DNA of 64,000 nucleotides from SHWC01 sp050173345 (GTDB lineage Bacteria > Pseudomonadota > Alphaproteobacteria > UBA828): positions 1 through 64,000 of the forward strand of contig JBFXKW010000012.1 in assembly GCA_050173345.1 (NCBI GenBank), given 5' to 3'. The notes below the pieces were generated by a model. It was not told where the DNA came from. It was given only the letters and a program-made list of their open reading frames with translations, and did no database searches. Of the stretch, positions 17,320 through 26,052 are shown piece by piece. Both the position numbers and the translations under genes were made by a program. Position 1 is the first letter of the stretch. Each line of letters opens with the position of its first letter.

Positions 17320-17907
17320 ATGGACGAATTGCTCAAGAACAACCTGGCCTGGGCGAATGCGCGCCGCGCGGCCGACCCGGACTATTTCCGCCGGCTCGCC
17401 GCCCTGCAGGCGCCGGACTATCTGTGGATCGGCTGCTCCGACAGCCGGGTGCCGGCCAACGTGATCACCGGCCTCGAGCCCGGCGAGGTGTTCGTGCATC
17501 GCAACGTCGCGAACCTGGTCAACGCCGGCGACCTCAACTGCCTCGCGGTGCTGCAATTCGCGGTCGAGGTGCTCGGCGTCGAGCATGTCATCGTGTGCGG
17601 CCATTATGGCTGCGGCGGCGTGCAGGCCGCGATGGACGGCAAGCGGCACGGCCTGATCGACTATTGGCTCCAGCCGATCCGCGATATCGCCGACCAACAC
17701 GAGGAGGAGCTCGCACGGATCGAGGATGCGGCGGCGCGGCAGAACCGCCTGTGCGAGCTCAGCGTCGCGCTCCAGGTGCGCCGCGTCGCCGAGACGCCGA
17801 TCGTGCAGGACGCCTGGTCGCGCGGCCAGCGGCTCAAGATTCACGGCTGGGTCTACGGCCTGCATGACGGCCGCCTGCGCGACCTCGGCTGCACGCGAGA
17901 GGGTTGA
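17320..17907 (+). CDS. can: Beta-class carbonic anhydrase
   Basis: A 195-residue beta-carbonic anhydrase interconverting CO2 and bicarbonate. Zinc ligands and catalytic dyad are Cys39, Asp41 and Arg43 in WIGCSDSRVP, and His95 and Cys98 in CGHYGCGG. The whole protein aligns with enterobacterial Can. I chose the ATG at 17320 (MDELLKNN), which matches the family start; an ATG at 17302 overlapping the tlyA stop would add six residues. The last ~118 bp of the gene are repeated exactly beyond the assembly gap. Confidence 0.95.
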   Translation: MDELLKNNLAWANARRAADPDYFRRLAALQAPDYLWIGCSDSRVPANVITGLEPGEVFVHRNVANLVNAGDLNCLAVLQFAVEVLGVEHVIVCGHYGCGGVQAAMDGKRHGLIDYWLQPIRDIADQHEEELARIEDAAARQNRLCELSVALQVRRVAETPIVQDAWSRGQRLKIHGWVYGLHDGRLRDLGCTREG

Positions 17908-18143
17908 TCCGCGCACNNNNNNNNNNNNNNNNNNNNNNNNNNNNNNNNNNNNNNNNNNNNNNNNNNNNNNNNNNNNNNNNNNNNNNNNNNNNNNNNNNNN
18001 NNNNNNNNNNNNNNNNCGAGACGCCGATCGTGCAGGACGCCTGGTCGCGCGGCCAGCGGCTCAAGATTCACGGCTGGGTCTACGGCCTGCATGACGGCCG
18101 CCTGCGCGACCTCGGCTGCACGCGAGAGGGTTGATCCGCGCAC
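17790..18143. other. Assembly gap: 100 N flanked by an exact 127-bp duplication
   Basis: Positions 17917-18016 are N. The 127 bp before the gap (17790-17916) are identical to the 127 bp after it (18017-18143). This is the signature of two contig ends sharing a k-mer-length overlap that the scaffolder did not merge. Collapsing 227 bp restores a continuous sequence, with the carbonic anhydrase stop about 50 bp upstream of the dehydrogenase start. Confidence 0.9.
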
Positions 18144-18186
18144 CGCACTGGATTACGCCAGTCTCGTATCGAGAAGGGAGGCCGCA

Positions 18187-19179
18187 TTGACCGGAAAGCG
18201 CCCCGTGGTGGTCGCCGCGTTCGAGGCGAAGGACGACGTCCTCGCCATCATCGAGGCCGGGCTCGGCGATATCTCGACGCTGCGCTTCATCCACGGCGCC
18301 TCGCCCGAGGCAAGGCGTGCGGCGCTCGCCGAGTCGGCCGCGGTGCTCACCTGGCGGCCGCATATGGAATACGAGGCGGGCGAACTTGCCGCGCAGACGC
18401 ATCTCGGCCTCATCCAGTCCGTCACCGCCGGGATCGACTTCGTGCCGTTCGAGGCGCTGCCCAGGGGCGTGCCGTTCGCGACCAATGCCGGCGCCTATGC
18501 GAAGCCGATGGCCGAGCACGTCATGGCCATGACGCTCGCCGCCGCCAAGGCGCTGTTCGACCGGCACGAAAAGCTGAAGCGCGGCGTCTTCGAGCAATGG
18601 GTGCCGACCCGCACGCTCGACGGCGCCACCTGCGGCATCCTCGGCTTCGGCGGCATCGGGCGCGAGGTGGCGCGGCTGATGCGCCCGTTCGGCGCCAGCA
18701 TCATGGCGCTCAACCGCTCGGGCAAGACCGACGAGGATGTCGCCTTCGCCGGCACGCTCGCCGACCTCGACCGCGTGCTCGAGGCCGCCGACGTGCTGGT
18801 GCTGACGCTCTCGCTCAACAAGGAGACCAAGGGGCTGCTCGGCGCGCGCGAGTTCGGCCTGATGAAGAAGGACGCGATCCTGGTCAACGTCGCGCGCGGC
18901 GCGCTGATCGACCAGGGCGCGCTCTACCGGCACCTCTCCGATAACCCCGGCTTCACCGCCTGCATCGAGGCCTGGTGGGTCGAGCCGTTCGTGCATGGCG
19001 AGTTCCGCCTCGACTACCCGCTGCTCGACCTGCCGAACGTGATCGGCGCGCCGCACAACTCCGCGGTCGTCCCCGGCGGCATCGACCATGCGCTGCGCCA
19101 GGCCACGCTCCACGTCCGCCGCTTCCTCGAAGGCGAGACGCCGGTCAATGTGGTGACGGAGCGGGATCGGGTGGCGTAG
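18187..19179 (+). CDS. D-2-hydroxyacid dehydrogenase family protein
   Basis: A 330-residue NAD(P)-dependent D-isomer-specific 2-hydroxyacid dehydrogenase, reducing 2-keto acids or oxidising hydroxy acids. The dinucleotide loop is GFGGIGREVARLM. The catalytic Arg is in NVARGALIDQGAL and the His in GAPHNSAV; the usual glutamate region reads CIEAWWVEPF. The start is a TTG at 18187, chosen because AGAAGGGAGG lies 5-6 nt upstream and no in-frame ATG is close. The substrate is unknown. Apart from the assembly gap it follows carbonic anhydrase closely. Confidence 0.88.
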   Translation: MTGKRPVVVAAFEAKDDVLAIIEAGLGDISTLRFIHGASPEARRAALAESAAVLTWRPHMEYEAGELAAQTHLGLIQSVTAGIDFVPFEALPRGVPFATNAGAYAKPMAEHVMAMTLAAAKALFDRHEKLKRGVFEQWVPTRTLDGATCGILGFGGIGREVARLMRPFGASIMALNRSGKTDEDVAFAGTLADLDRVLEAADVLVLTLSLNKETKGLLGAREFGLMKKDAILVNVARGALIDQGALYRHLSDNPGFTACIEAWWVEPFVHGEFRLDYPLLDLPNVIGAPHNSAVVPGGIDHALRQATLHVRRFLEGETPVNVVTERDRVA

Positions 19180-19218
19180 GGCGCCGGCACGTCGGGTTGT
19201 CCGCGCGCTTTTTTTCTT

Positions 19219-19335
19219 CGTCATGCCCCGGCTTGACCGGGGCATCCATGTCGGCAGCGCGCTCGCTGCACGATGGATTGCCGGGTCAAGCCCGGCAATG
19301 ACGATTGGGGTGCGGGTCAAGCTGGGGCATGACGA
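19219..19335. repeat. Bipartite palindromic repeat, copy 4, with an extra half-unit
   Basis: CGTCATGCCCCGGCTTGACC opens the first hairpin. A GATTGCCGGGTCAAGCCCGG hairpin closes with CAATGACGA at 19304. A further half-copy, GGGTCAAGCTGGGGCATGACGA, ends at about 19335. It separates two convergent genes. Confidence 0.85.
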
Positions 19336-19380
19336 AGAAAAAACTTGGCTTGGGGGCGCCGAACGCGTCGTGGGTCGCGC

Positions 19381-19980
19381 CTACCGCGCCGCGTTGAAAT
19401 ACTCCGCGTTCGGGCGCATCTCGACGGCGGCGGCGAGGCGGTTGGTCATGTTGTAGAAGCCGGCGGTTTCGGCGAGGTCGAAGATGTCCTCGTCCGAAAG
19501 GCCGGCCTTGCGCAAGCTCGCGCGGTCGGCGTCGTCGATCGTCGCGGGCGAGACGGTGAGCTTCCAGGCGAAGTCGAGCATGGCGCGCTGGCGGGCGTCG
19601 AGCCTGGCCGTGCGATAATTGGTGACGAGCTGGTCGCCGAGCAGGGGGTCGCCCGAGAGCAGGCGCACCGCGGCGCCGTGCGCCACCAGGCAGTAATGGC
19701 AATGGTTGGCGCAGGAGACCACCACCGCGACCATCTCGCGCTCGAGCTTCGAGAGGCCGGACTCGCCCAGCATCAGCTCGTTGTTGTAGGCACGGAACAG
19801 CTCGAACTTCCTGGGCCGGAGCGTATAGGCGCGCAGCACGTTGGGCACGAAGCCGAGCTTCTCGACGCACTTGTCGAAGACCGCGCGGATCGGCGCCGGC
19901 AGGGACGATTCCTTGGGCAGGCGCAGCGCCATGACGGGATTCGATTCGCGCGGCTTGCGCGCCGGCTTGGGCTTGGTCAT
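19381..19980 (-). CDS. Carboxymuconolactone decarboxylase/AhpD-like peroxidase-related protein
   Basis: A 199-residue all-helical protein of the AhpD/CMD superfamily, in the 'peroxidase-related' group. The redox-type motif CANHCHYCLVAHG contains Cys-x2-Cys followed by His, as in AhpD. It is preceded by LSKLEREMVAVVVS. A later helical segment (DLAETAGFYNMTNRLAAAVE) is typical of the group. It likely has thiol-dependent hydroperoxide reductase activity, though partners are not adjacent. The ATG at 19980 has a GGAGCCCC upstream. Confidence 0.88.
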   Translation of the reverse strand: MTKPKPARKPRESNPVMALRLPKESSLPAPIRAVFDKCVEKLGFVPNVLRAYTLRPRKFELFRAYNNELMLGESGLSKLEREMVAVVVSCANHCHYCLVAHGAAVRLLSGDPLLGDQLVTNYRTARLDARQRAMLDFAWKLTVSPATIDDADRASLRKAGLSDEDIFDLAETAGFYNMTNRLAAAVEMRPNAEYFNAAR

Positions 19981-20005
19981 CGAAGGGGCTCCGTTGCGAC
20001 GGCAT

Positions 20006-20084
20006 CATGTTTCGACAAGCTCAGCATGAGGACTTGAGTTTCCGGCCTCATCCTGAGCTTGTCGAAGGATGAGCCCGTCGAAGC
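20006..20084. repeat. Palindromic repeat of the TTCGACAAGCTCAGCATGAGG family, copy 2
   Basis: TTCGACAAGCTCAGCATGAGG and, inverted, CCTCATCCTGAGCTTGTCGAA about 25 bp later, with a second GTCGAAGCA tail. It fills the space between the leftward aroC stop and the AhpD-like gene's start and may end the aroC transcript. Confidence 0.85.
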
Positions 20085-20088
20085 AGGG

Positions 20089-21159
20089 CTATCCGCACTG
20101 GGCGCGGTGCCTGAGCAGGTGGTCGGCGAGCACGCAGGCCATCATGGCCTCGCCGACCGGCACGGCGCGGATGCCGACGCAGGGGTCGTGGCGGCCCTTG
20201 GTGACGATCTCGGTCTCCTCGCCGGCGGCGGTCAAGGTGCGGCGCGGCGACAGGATCGAGCTGGTCGGCTTGACCGCGAAGCGCACCACGATGTCCTGCC
20301 CGGTCGAGATGCCGCCGAGGATGCCGCCCGCGTTGTTGGAGAGGAATTCGGGCTTGTTGCCGACGATGCGGATCTCATCGGCGTTCTCCTCGCCCGACAG
20401 CGCGGCGGCGGCGAAGCCTGCGCCGATCTCGACGCCCTTGACCGCGTTGATGCTCATCATGGCAGCGGCGAGCTCGGCGTCGAGCTTGCCGTAGATCGGC
20501 GCGCCGAAGCCGGCCGGCACGCCGCTTGCCACCACCTCGATCACGGCGCCACAGGAGGAGCCGCGCTTGCGCACCGCATCGAGATAGTCTTCCCAGCGCG
20601 GCACAGCCTCGGCATCGGGGCAGAAGAACGGGTTGCGCGCCGTCTCCTCCCAGTCGAATCGGGCGCGCTCGATGCGCTGCGTGCCGACCTGGATCACCGC
20701 GCCCTGGATCGTCACGTCAAGGCCGAGCAGCTTGCGCGCGATGGCGCCGGCGGCGACGCGCGTCGCGGTCTCGCGTGCGCTCGAACGGCCGCCGCCGCGA
20801 TGGTCGCGGATGCCGTACTTCGCCATGTAGGTGAAGTCGGCATGGCCGGGGCGGAACTTGCCGGCGATCTCGTCATAGTCCTTCGAGCGCACGTCCTCGT
20901 TCTCGATCAGGAGCGAGATCGGCGTGCCGGTGGTCTTGCCCTCGAACACGCCGGAGAGGATGCGCACCCGGTCCGCCTCGCGGCGCTGGGTGACGAAGCG
21001 CGAGGTGCCGGGCCGGCGCTTGTCGAGCCAGGGCTGGATGTCGGCTTCGCTCAGCGCAATGAGCGGCGGCGTGCCGTCGACCACGCAGCCGATCGCAGGG
21101 CCGTGGCTCTCGCCCCAGGTGGTGACCCGGAAGAGCCGGCCGAAGCTGTTGTGGGACAC
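20089..21159 (-). CDS. aroC: Chorismate synthase
   Basis: A 356-residue chorismate synthase, which converts 5-enolpyruvylshikimate 3-phosphate to chorismate using reduced FMN. The three family signatures are visible: GESHGPAIGCVVDG at the N terminus, the YGIRDHRGGGRSSARET block, and RHDPCVGIRAVPVGEAM near the C terminus. The start is GTG at 21157-21159. It lies 25 bp after fabI on the same strand, so the two probably share a transcript. Confidence 0.97.
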   Translation of the reverse strand: MSHNSFGRLFRVTTWGESHGPAIGCVVDGTPPLIALSEADIQPWLDKRRPGTSRFVTQRREADRVRILSGVFEGKTTGTPISLLIENEDVRSKDYDEIAGKFRPGHADFTYMAKYGIRDHRGGGRSSARETATRVAAGAIARKLLGLDVTIQGAVIQVGTQRIERARFDWEETARNPFFCPDAEAVPRWEDYLDAVRKRGSSCGAVIEVVASGVPAGFGAPIYGKLDAELAAAMMSINAVKGVEIGAGFAAAALSGEENADEIRIVGNKPEFLSNNAGGILGGISTGQDIVVRFAVKPTSSILSPRRTLTAAGEETEIVTKGRHDPCVGIRAVPVGEAMMACVLADHLLRHRAQCG

Positions 21160-21184
21160 CGCGGTCGCTGCCCGGCGGCGCTCG

Positions 21185-21997
21185 TCACGCCACCGAGATA
21201 TCGGGCGCGTCGGGGTGCTTCATGCCGACGATGTGATAGCCGCAATCGACATGGTGCACCTCGCCGGTGACGCCGGCCGAGAGGTCGCTCACCAGATAGA
21301 GCCCGGCGGTGCCGACCTCTTCCGAGGTCACGTTGCGCCGAAGCGGCGAGTTCAGCTCGTTCCATTTCAGGATGTAGCGGAAATCGCCGATGCCGGAGGC
21401 GGCGAGCGTCTTCACCGGCCCGGCCGAGATCGCGTTGACCCGGATGTTGAGCGTGCCGAGATCGGCCGCGAGATAGCGGACGCTGGCCTCGAGCGCGGCC
21501 TTGGCGACGCCCATCACGTTGTAGTGCGGCATCCAGCGCTCGGCGCCGTAATAGGTGAGGGTGAGCAGGCTGCCGCCGCTCGTCATCAGCGGCACGGCGC
21601 GCTGCGCGAGCGCGGTGAAGGAATAGCAGGAGATCTGCAGCGTGCTCAGGAAGTTCTCGACCGTGGTGTCGAGATAACGGCCCTTGAGCTGCTCCTTGTC
21701 GGAATAGGCGATGGCGTGCACCAGGAAGTCGAGCCCGCCCCATTTCTCGCGCAGCGTGTCGAACACCGCGTCCATGCTCGACGCATCGGTCACGTCGCAG
21801 GGCACGACGACGTCGGAGCCGACCGATTCGGCAAGCGGCTTGACCCGCTTGCCGAGCGCGTCGCCCTGATAGGTGAAGCCAAGCGTCGCGCCATGGCCGG
21901 CGGCCGAGCGGGCGATGCCCCATGCCAGCGAGCGTTCGTTGGCGACGCCCATGATGAGGCCTCTCTTGCCCGCCAAGAGAGGGCGGTATTCTGCCAT
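21185..21997 (-). CDS. fabI: Enoyl-[acyl-carrier-protein] reductase (NADH)
   Basis: A 270-residue FabI-type enoyl-ACP reductase, the last reduction in each fatty-acid elongation cycle. The signature N terminus GKRGLIMGVANERSLAWGIA, the FLVHAIAY segment and the active-site Tyr-x6-Lys pair (YNVMGVAK) are present. The ATG at 21995-21997 has GAGGACC just upstream and gives family-normal length. An upstream extension in the same frame is not supported. It leads a fabI-aroC operon. Confidence 0.96.
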   Translation of the reverse strand: MAEYRPLLAGKRGLIMGVANERSLAWGIARSAAGHGATLGFTYQGDALGKRVKPLAESVGSDVVVPCDVTDASSMDAVFDTLREKWGGLDFLVHAIAYSDKEQLKGRYLDTTVENFLSTLQISCYSFTALAQRAVPLMTSGGSLLTLTYYGAERWMPHYNVMGVAKAALEASVRYLAADLGTLNIRVNAISAGPVKTLAASGIGDFRYILKWNELNSPLRRNVTSEEVGTAGLYLVSDLSAGVTGEVHHVDCGYHIVGMKHPDAPDISVA

Positions 21998-22136
21998 GCG
22001 GTCCTCGATGATGCCCGAACGACGGCCGGAAGCCCGGCGCGAATCGATGTTACACGATCGGCCGCAGGCGCGGAACGCCGCTCGGCCGGCGCTTCGCGAT
22101 GAAGCGCCGGCCAAGCGGGCGAGGATGGCTGTCGGG

Positions 22137-22619
22137 CTATTCCTGGCTGACGATGCGCCAGTCGCCGTTCTCGTCGCGGCACGCGGTGCCGTAGGCGCTC
22201 TCGGTCTGGCCGCCGACAGTCACGGTCTGCTGGTATTCGCGGCAGGGCCGGCCGGCATCGTCATAGCTCGTGCGCGTCGGCGTGATCGAGCCGGAATTGC
22301 CCGAATCGGGATTGGACCAGCTGCTCTGCTGGCCGGTGCGGTTGTGCTCGAGCGCCTGGCCGGTGGTCTGCGCCGCGTAGGCCTGGTCGGCCTTGTCGAG
22401 CGACTTGCCCACCTCGCCGCCGATGAAGGCGCCGAGCAGGACGCCGACGGCGGTCGCCGCAAGCTGCCCCGAGCCGCTGCCGATCTGCGAGCCGGCGAGG
22501 CCGCCGAGCGCGGCGCCGCCCAGAGTGCCGAGGGTCTGCTTCGTGCCTTGCTGCTCGCACGCGGCGAGACCGATCCCCAAAGCCGCCACACCCACCAAGG
22601 CTAATTTCGCATAGCGCAT
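22137..22619 (-). CDS. Glycine-zipper lipoprotein (17-kDa surface antigen type)
   Basis: A 160-residue predicted outer-membrane lipoprotein with lipobox LAAC (acylated Cys near residue 21). A glycine-zipper region (GTLGGAALGGLAGSQIGSGSG, then GVLLGAFIGGEVG, residues about 31-71) matches the rickettsial 17-kDa antigen/glycine zipper 2TM family. The C-terminal half carries two cysteines (RPCREYQ, GTACRDENGDW). Role probably envelope integrity, not established. It is divergent from pdxH. Confidence 0.88.
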   Translation of the reverse strand: MRYAKLALVGVAALGIGLAACEQQGTKQTLGTLGGAALGGLAGSQIGSGSGQLAATAVGVLLGAFIGGEVGKSLDKADQAYAAQTTGQALEHNRTGQQSSWSNPDSGNSGSITPTRTSYDDAGRPCREYQQTVTVGGQTESAYGTACRDENGDWRIVSQE

Positions 22620-22924
22620 GTCGTCACCTTCTCAGGTCTTGCAACCGGTGCCCGTCCCGGCGATTCGGGGAGGGCCGGCCGGCATTGTATATAGGAAGGT
22701 CGCCAAAGCGAGAGTCGCACCCCCGTTCCCAAGGCCACCCGCATGTGTCCCAGGTGCAGGTTCTGTGGCTTCAACGCGGGGACTGTCTCACTCCGTCGCA
22801 CTTTGACGGCAACAGGATTGCGAACCAAATTGGGCGAAACCAAGGCGCCACCGGCCCCCGCCGGATCCCCCCACGGGCCGGTGGAGCGGCCATAACCGAC
22901 AGAAATCAGGACAAGAATCCGAGA
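22620..22924. other. Divergent intergenic region, no gene seen
   Basis: About 305 bp between the lipoprotein and pdxH. An AT-rich patch TTGTATATAGG near 22684-22694 could be a -10 region, but no matched -35 is convincing. An open frame continues upstream of pdxH through this interval without a ribosome site or family similarity. Confidence 0.5.
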
Positions 22925-23515
22925 ATGAGCATCCCGAGCGATCGCGAGCCGATCACCTTGTTCCACGAATGGTACACGGCGGCGCAGGACTGCGGCCTGA
23001 AGGAGCCGACCGCGGTCGCGCTCGCCACCGCGGACGCAGAGGGCCGCCCGAGCGTGCGCATGGTGCTGCTGAAAGGCGCCGACGAGGCGGGCTTCGTCTT
23101 CTACACCAACCTCGAGAGCCGCAAGGGCCGGCAGCTGCGCGAGAACCCGAACGCCGCGCTCTGCTTCCACTGGATGCCGCTCGGCCGCCAAGTTCGCGTC
23201 GAGGGCGCGGTCGAGCCGGTGCCGGCCGAGGAGGCCGATGCCTATTTCGCGAGCCGCGCGCGCGACAGCCAGATCGGCGCCTGGGCGTCCCGGCAGTCGC
23301 AGCCGCTCGAAGGCCGCTACGAGCTGGAGCGCCGGGTCGCCAAGTACGCGCTCAAATTCGGCGTCGGCAGGGTGCCGCGGCCTGACTTCTGGTCGGGCTT
23401 CCGCCTGATCCCTCAGCGCATCGAGTTCTGGCAGCATGGTTTCGCCCGCCTGCACGACAGGCTCGTGTATCATCGGGCCGGCCATGGCTGGACCACCGAG
23501 CGGCTGTTCCCTTGA
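22925..23515 (+). CDS. pdxH: Pyridoxamine/pyridoxine 5'-phosphate oxidase
   Basis: A 196-residue FMN-dependent PNPOx that makes pyridoxal 5'-phosphate. Landmarks are VRMVLLKGADEAGFVFYTN (FMN/PLP contact), ESRKGRQLRENPNAAL, the GAWASRQS segment, and the C-terminal WSGFRLIPQRIEFWQ plus RLHDR signature. The ATG at 22925 gives family-normal length. PLP made here serves, for example, the 5-aminolevulinate synthase at 26412. Confidence 0.95.
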   Translation: MSIPSDREPITLFHEWYTAAQDCGLKEPTAVALATADAEGRPSVRMVLLKGADEAGFVFYTNLESRKGRQLRENPNAALCFHWMPLGRQVRVEGAVEPVPAEEADAYFASRARDSQIGAWASRQSQPLEGRYELERRVAKYALKFGVGRVPRPDFWSGFRLIPQRIEFWQHGFARLHDRLVYHRAGHGWTTERLFP

Positions 23516-23597
23516 CGCCGGTCCGCCGAGCGAACCCAACCGATCCGTGTTGAACGACACCAATCCCACCACCAGGCCGAGCGCGGATGCATCGGCC

Positions 23598-24506
23598 ATG
23601 CCGATCGACGAGCGCCGCAGCGGATTGATGCGGACCGCGACCTATGCCGCGGTCGGCGTGGCGCTGGCCTTGGTCGGCATCAAGCTCGGCGCCTGGCTCG
23701 CGACCGATTCGGTCAGCATGCTCTCCTCGCTGGTCGATTCGGTGATGGACGTGCTCGCCTCGTTCATCAACCTGCTCGCCGTGCGGCAGGCGCTGGTTCC
23801 GGCGGATCGCGAGCATCGCTTCGGCCATTCGAAGATCGAGCCGCTCGCCGCGCTCGGCCAGGCCGCGTTCATCACGGGCTCCGGCCTCTTCATCGTGATC
23901 GAGGCGGTGCAGCGGCTGGTCCGCCCCGAGCCGGTGGTCGAGGGTGCAGTCGGCATCGGCGTCATGGTGGTCTCGATGCTGCTCACGCTCGGGCTCGTGC
24001 TGTTCCAGCGCGCGGTGGTCAGGCGCACCGGCTCGACCGCGGTGAGGGCCGATGCGCTGCATTATGCCTCGGACCTCTTCGTCAACGCCGGCGTCATCCT
24101 CTCCTTCGGGCTAGTGCTCGGGCTCGGCTGGCAGCGCGCCGACCCGATCATCGCGATCGTCATTTCGGGCTTCATCATCTGGGCCGCGATCTCGATCGCG
24201 CGCGTCGCGCTCGACCATCTGATGGACCGCGAGCTGCCCGACGCCGAGCGGGCGCGGATCCGCGCCATCGCGCTCGCTCATCCAAGGGTGATCGGCTGCC
24301 ACGACATGCGCACGCGCGCCGCCGGCATCCGCGCCTTCATCCAGCTCCATCTCGAGCTGCCGAGCGCGCTCAGCCTGATCGAGGCGCACCGGATCTGCGA
24401 CGAGGTCGAGGCCGCGATCCGCGCCGGCTTTCCGGATGCGGACGTGATCATCCACGCCGATCCGGAAGGCATCGCCGAGCCACGCGAGAGCTTCGCCCCG
24501 CGCTGA
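23598..24506 (+). CDS. Cation diffusion facilitator family transporter
   Basis: A roughly 302-residue CDF metal exporter (Zn2+, Fe2+ or similar, proton antiport) of the inner membrane. Metal-site residues are in SLVDSVMDVLASF (TM2) and ALHYASDLFVNAG (TM5, HxxxD). The C-terminal cytoplasmic ferredoxin-like domain begins after MDRELPD and has VIGCHDMRTRAAG and HLELPSALSLIEAH. Five to six hydrophobic segments are visible. The ATG at 23598 is conservative; GTG at 23547 in the same frame is a plausible alternative. It follows pdxH by under 100 bp. Confidence 0.9.
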   Translation: MPIDERRSGLMRTATYAAVGVALALVGIKLGAWLATDSVSMLSSLVDSVMDVLASFINLLAVRQALVPADREHRFGHSKIEPLAALGQAAFITGSGLFIVIEAVQRLVRPEPVVEGAVGIGVMVVSMLLTLGLVLFQRAVVRRTGSTAVRADALHYASDLFVNAGVILSFGLVLGLGWQRADPIIAIVISGFIIWAAISIARVALDHLMDRELPDAERARIRAIALAHPRVIGCHDMRTRAAGIRAFIQLHLELPSALSLIEAHRICDEVEAAIRAGFPDADVIIHADPEGIAEPRESFAPR

Positions 24507-24618
24507 GCGGCCTGCCGCGGCGCTGCGGCGCCTTGCCGCAATTCCATATGTGAAATAAGGATTCTATCTAGCAAGGCGCACGAGGCAGCGATGCCGCCCA
24601 TCCGGAAAGGCAGGCGCC

Positions 24619-25482
24619 ATGACCGTCCCGACCGTCCGAAGCTTCTTCCATCGCCGCACCTGCACCTACAGTCATGTCGTCTCGGACCCGGCGGCCAAGC
24701 GCGCGGCGGTGATCGACGCGGTGCTCGACTATGCGCCGAACGCCGCCCGCACCTCGACCAAGTCCGCCGAAGAGATCGTGGGCTATGTGAAAGAGGCGGG
24801 CCTCGCGGTCGACTGGCTGATCGAGACGCATGCCCACGCCGACCATCTGACCGCGACGCCCTTCCTCAAGGAGAAGCTCGGCGGCAGCAGCGTGATCGGC
24901 TTCAACATCCCGGTGGTGCAGCAGACCTTCAAGAAGATCTTCAACCTCGAAGCCTCCTTCGCGACCGACGGCTCGCAGTTCGACCTGCTGATGCAGGACG
25001 GCGGCCGTCTGAAGCTCGGCGGACTCGACATCACGGCGATGCACACGCCGGGCCATACGCCGGCCTGCATGACCTATGTGATCGGCGATGCGGTGTTCGT
25101 CGGCGATACCATCTTCATGCCCGACTACGGCACGGCGCGCTGCGATTTTCCGGGCGGCGACGCGCGCATGCTCTATCGCTCGATCGGGAAGATCTTCGCG
25201 CTGCCGGGCCACTATCGCGTCTTCATGTGCCACGACTATGGCGCGGCAGGGCGCGACTTCGCCTGCGAGACCACAGTCGAGGCCGAGCGTGCCGGGAACA
25301 TCCATGTCGGCGCGGGCATCGGCGAGGACGAGTTCGTCAGGATGCGCGAGGCCCGCGACAAGACGCTCGACCTGCCTGATCTGATCCTGCCCTCGGTGCA
25401 GATCAACATCCGCGCCGGCTGCTTCCCGCCGCCCGAGGCGAACGGGGTGAGCTACCTCAAGCTGCCGCTTGATGCGCTTTGA
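24619..25482 (+). CDS. MBL-fold metallohydrolase, persulfide dioxygenase (ETHE1/BlhA)-like
   Basis: A 287-residue metallo-beta-lactamase-fold protein. The metal motif THAHADHLTA is at residues about 73-82, with later ligands in MHTPGHTPACMTYVIGD and VGDTIFMPDYGTARCDFPGG. The last block is typical of persulfide dioxygenases and bacterial BlhA-like proteins that oxidise glutathione persulfide to sulfite. In such genes a sulfide-responsive ArsR-type repressor is common. An AT-rich stretch upstream (24541-24571) could hold the promoter, but no regulator gene is adjacent. Confidence 0.85.
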   Translation: MTVPTVRSFFHRRTCTYSHVVSDPAAKRAAVIDAVLDYAPNAARTSTKSAEEIVGYVKEAGLAVDWLIETHAHADHLTATPFLKEKLGGSSVIGFNIPVVQQTFKKIFNLEASFATDGSQFDLLMQDGGRLKLGGLDITAMHTPGHTPACMTYVIGDAVFVGDTIFMPDYGTARCDFPGGDARMLYRSIGKIFALPGHYRVFMCHDYGAAGRDFACETTVEAERAGNIHVGAGIGEDEFVRMREARDKTLDLPDLILPSVQINIRAGCFPPPEANGVSYLKLPLDAL

Positions 25483-25551
25483 GCCGGCGGGGCGGCGGTT
25501 TCGGGAGCGTCGATGTAGAGGGCAGGTTGAGCTTCCGGCTGCCACGCGCGG

Positions 25552-26052
25552 CTATCTCGGCGGAAACAGCAGGAGCGTCAAAAACGCCAAGCGCTGCTCA
25601 GGTCCCGATCGCTGTAGATCATCCGAAGCGCTCCGCGCCAACCTGATCGCCGCTGCTGCATCGGCTCTATTCACCTTGTACGAAGGATCGTAGTCGGCGG
25701 AATGCCTCTTTTGCTGCAATTCGACGATGCCACGTGCGAGGTCGATGATTCTACGATCGAAGCCATCGGCAGGCGCATAGGGTTCTATGCCGTCGCTTCG
25801 CTGGACCACGTGCAGGCACAGCTTGCGAAGGGTGCTGTGGTCGACCTTCCGATAGACGAGGTCGTAACGGGTGGTCCCGCGCCTTGCGGCGCCAACGAAC
25901 TCGTCGGCAGCCGCGGTCAAGACCATGTGGAACAGGCCGTAGTAGGCGCTTGAGATAGCGCGCCTGAGGTCCGCCTGGCGTGGCGCCCCGGCTTGGGATG
26001 GCGCTATCAGCCGCTCCGCTTGCCGGAACAAATGGTCAGTGTTGATCGTCAA
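25552..26052 (-). CDS. HEPN-domain (UPF0332-like) protein
   Basis: An approximately 166-residue all-helical protein resembling UPF0332/HEPN family proteins. An early helix carries RRAISSAYYGLFHMVL, and a late segment KRHSADYDPSY precedes a helix AAAAIRLARSASDDL, matching the family's ADYD signature. HEPN proteins are often RNase toxins or sensor domains paired with a small partner. A TTG at 26050-26052 is the start that best fits the domain and overlaps the upstream gene's end. An ATG at 26112 would add 20 residues and overlap more. No strong ribosome site decides it. It pairs with the gene at 26036-26338. Confidence 0.65.
   Translation of the reverse strand: MTINTDHLFRQAERLIAPSQAGAPRQADLRRAISSAYYGLFHMVLTAAADEFVGAARRGTTRYDLVYRKVDHSTLRKLCLHVVQRSDGIEPYAPADGFDRRIIDLARGIVELQQKRHSADYDPSYKVNRADAAAAIRLARSASDDLQRSGPEQRLAFLTLLLFPPR

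Noticed and set aside
18017..18143. Second copy of the carbonic anhydrase C terminus (pseudogene)
   Set aside because: Exact duplicate across an N-gap, best explained by an unmerged contig overlap.
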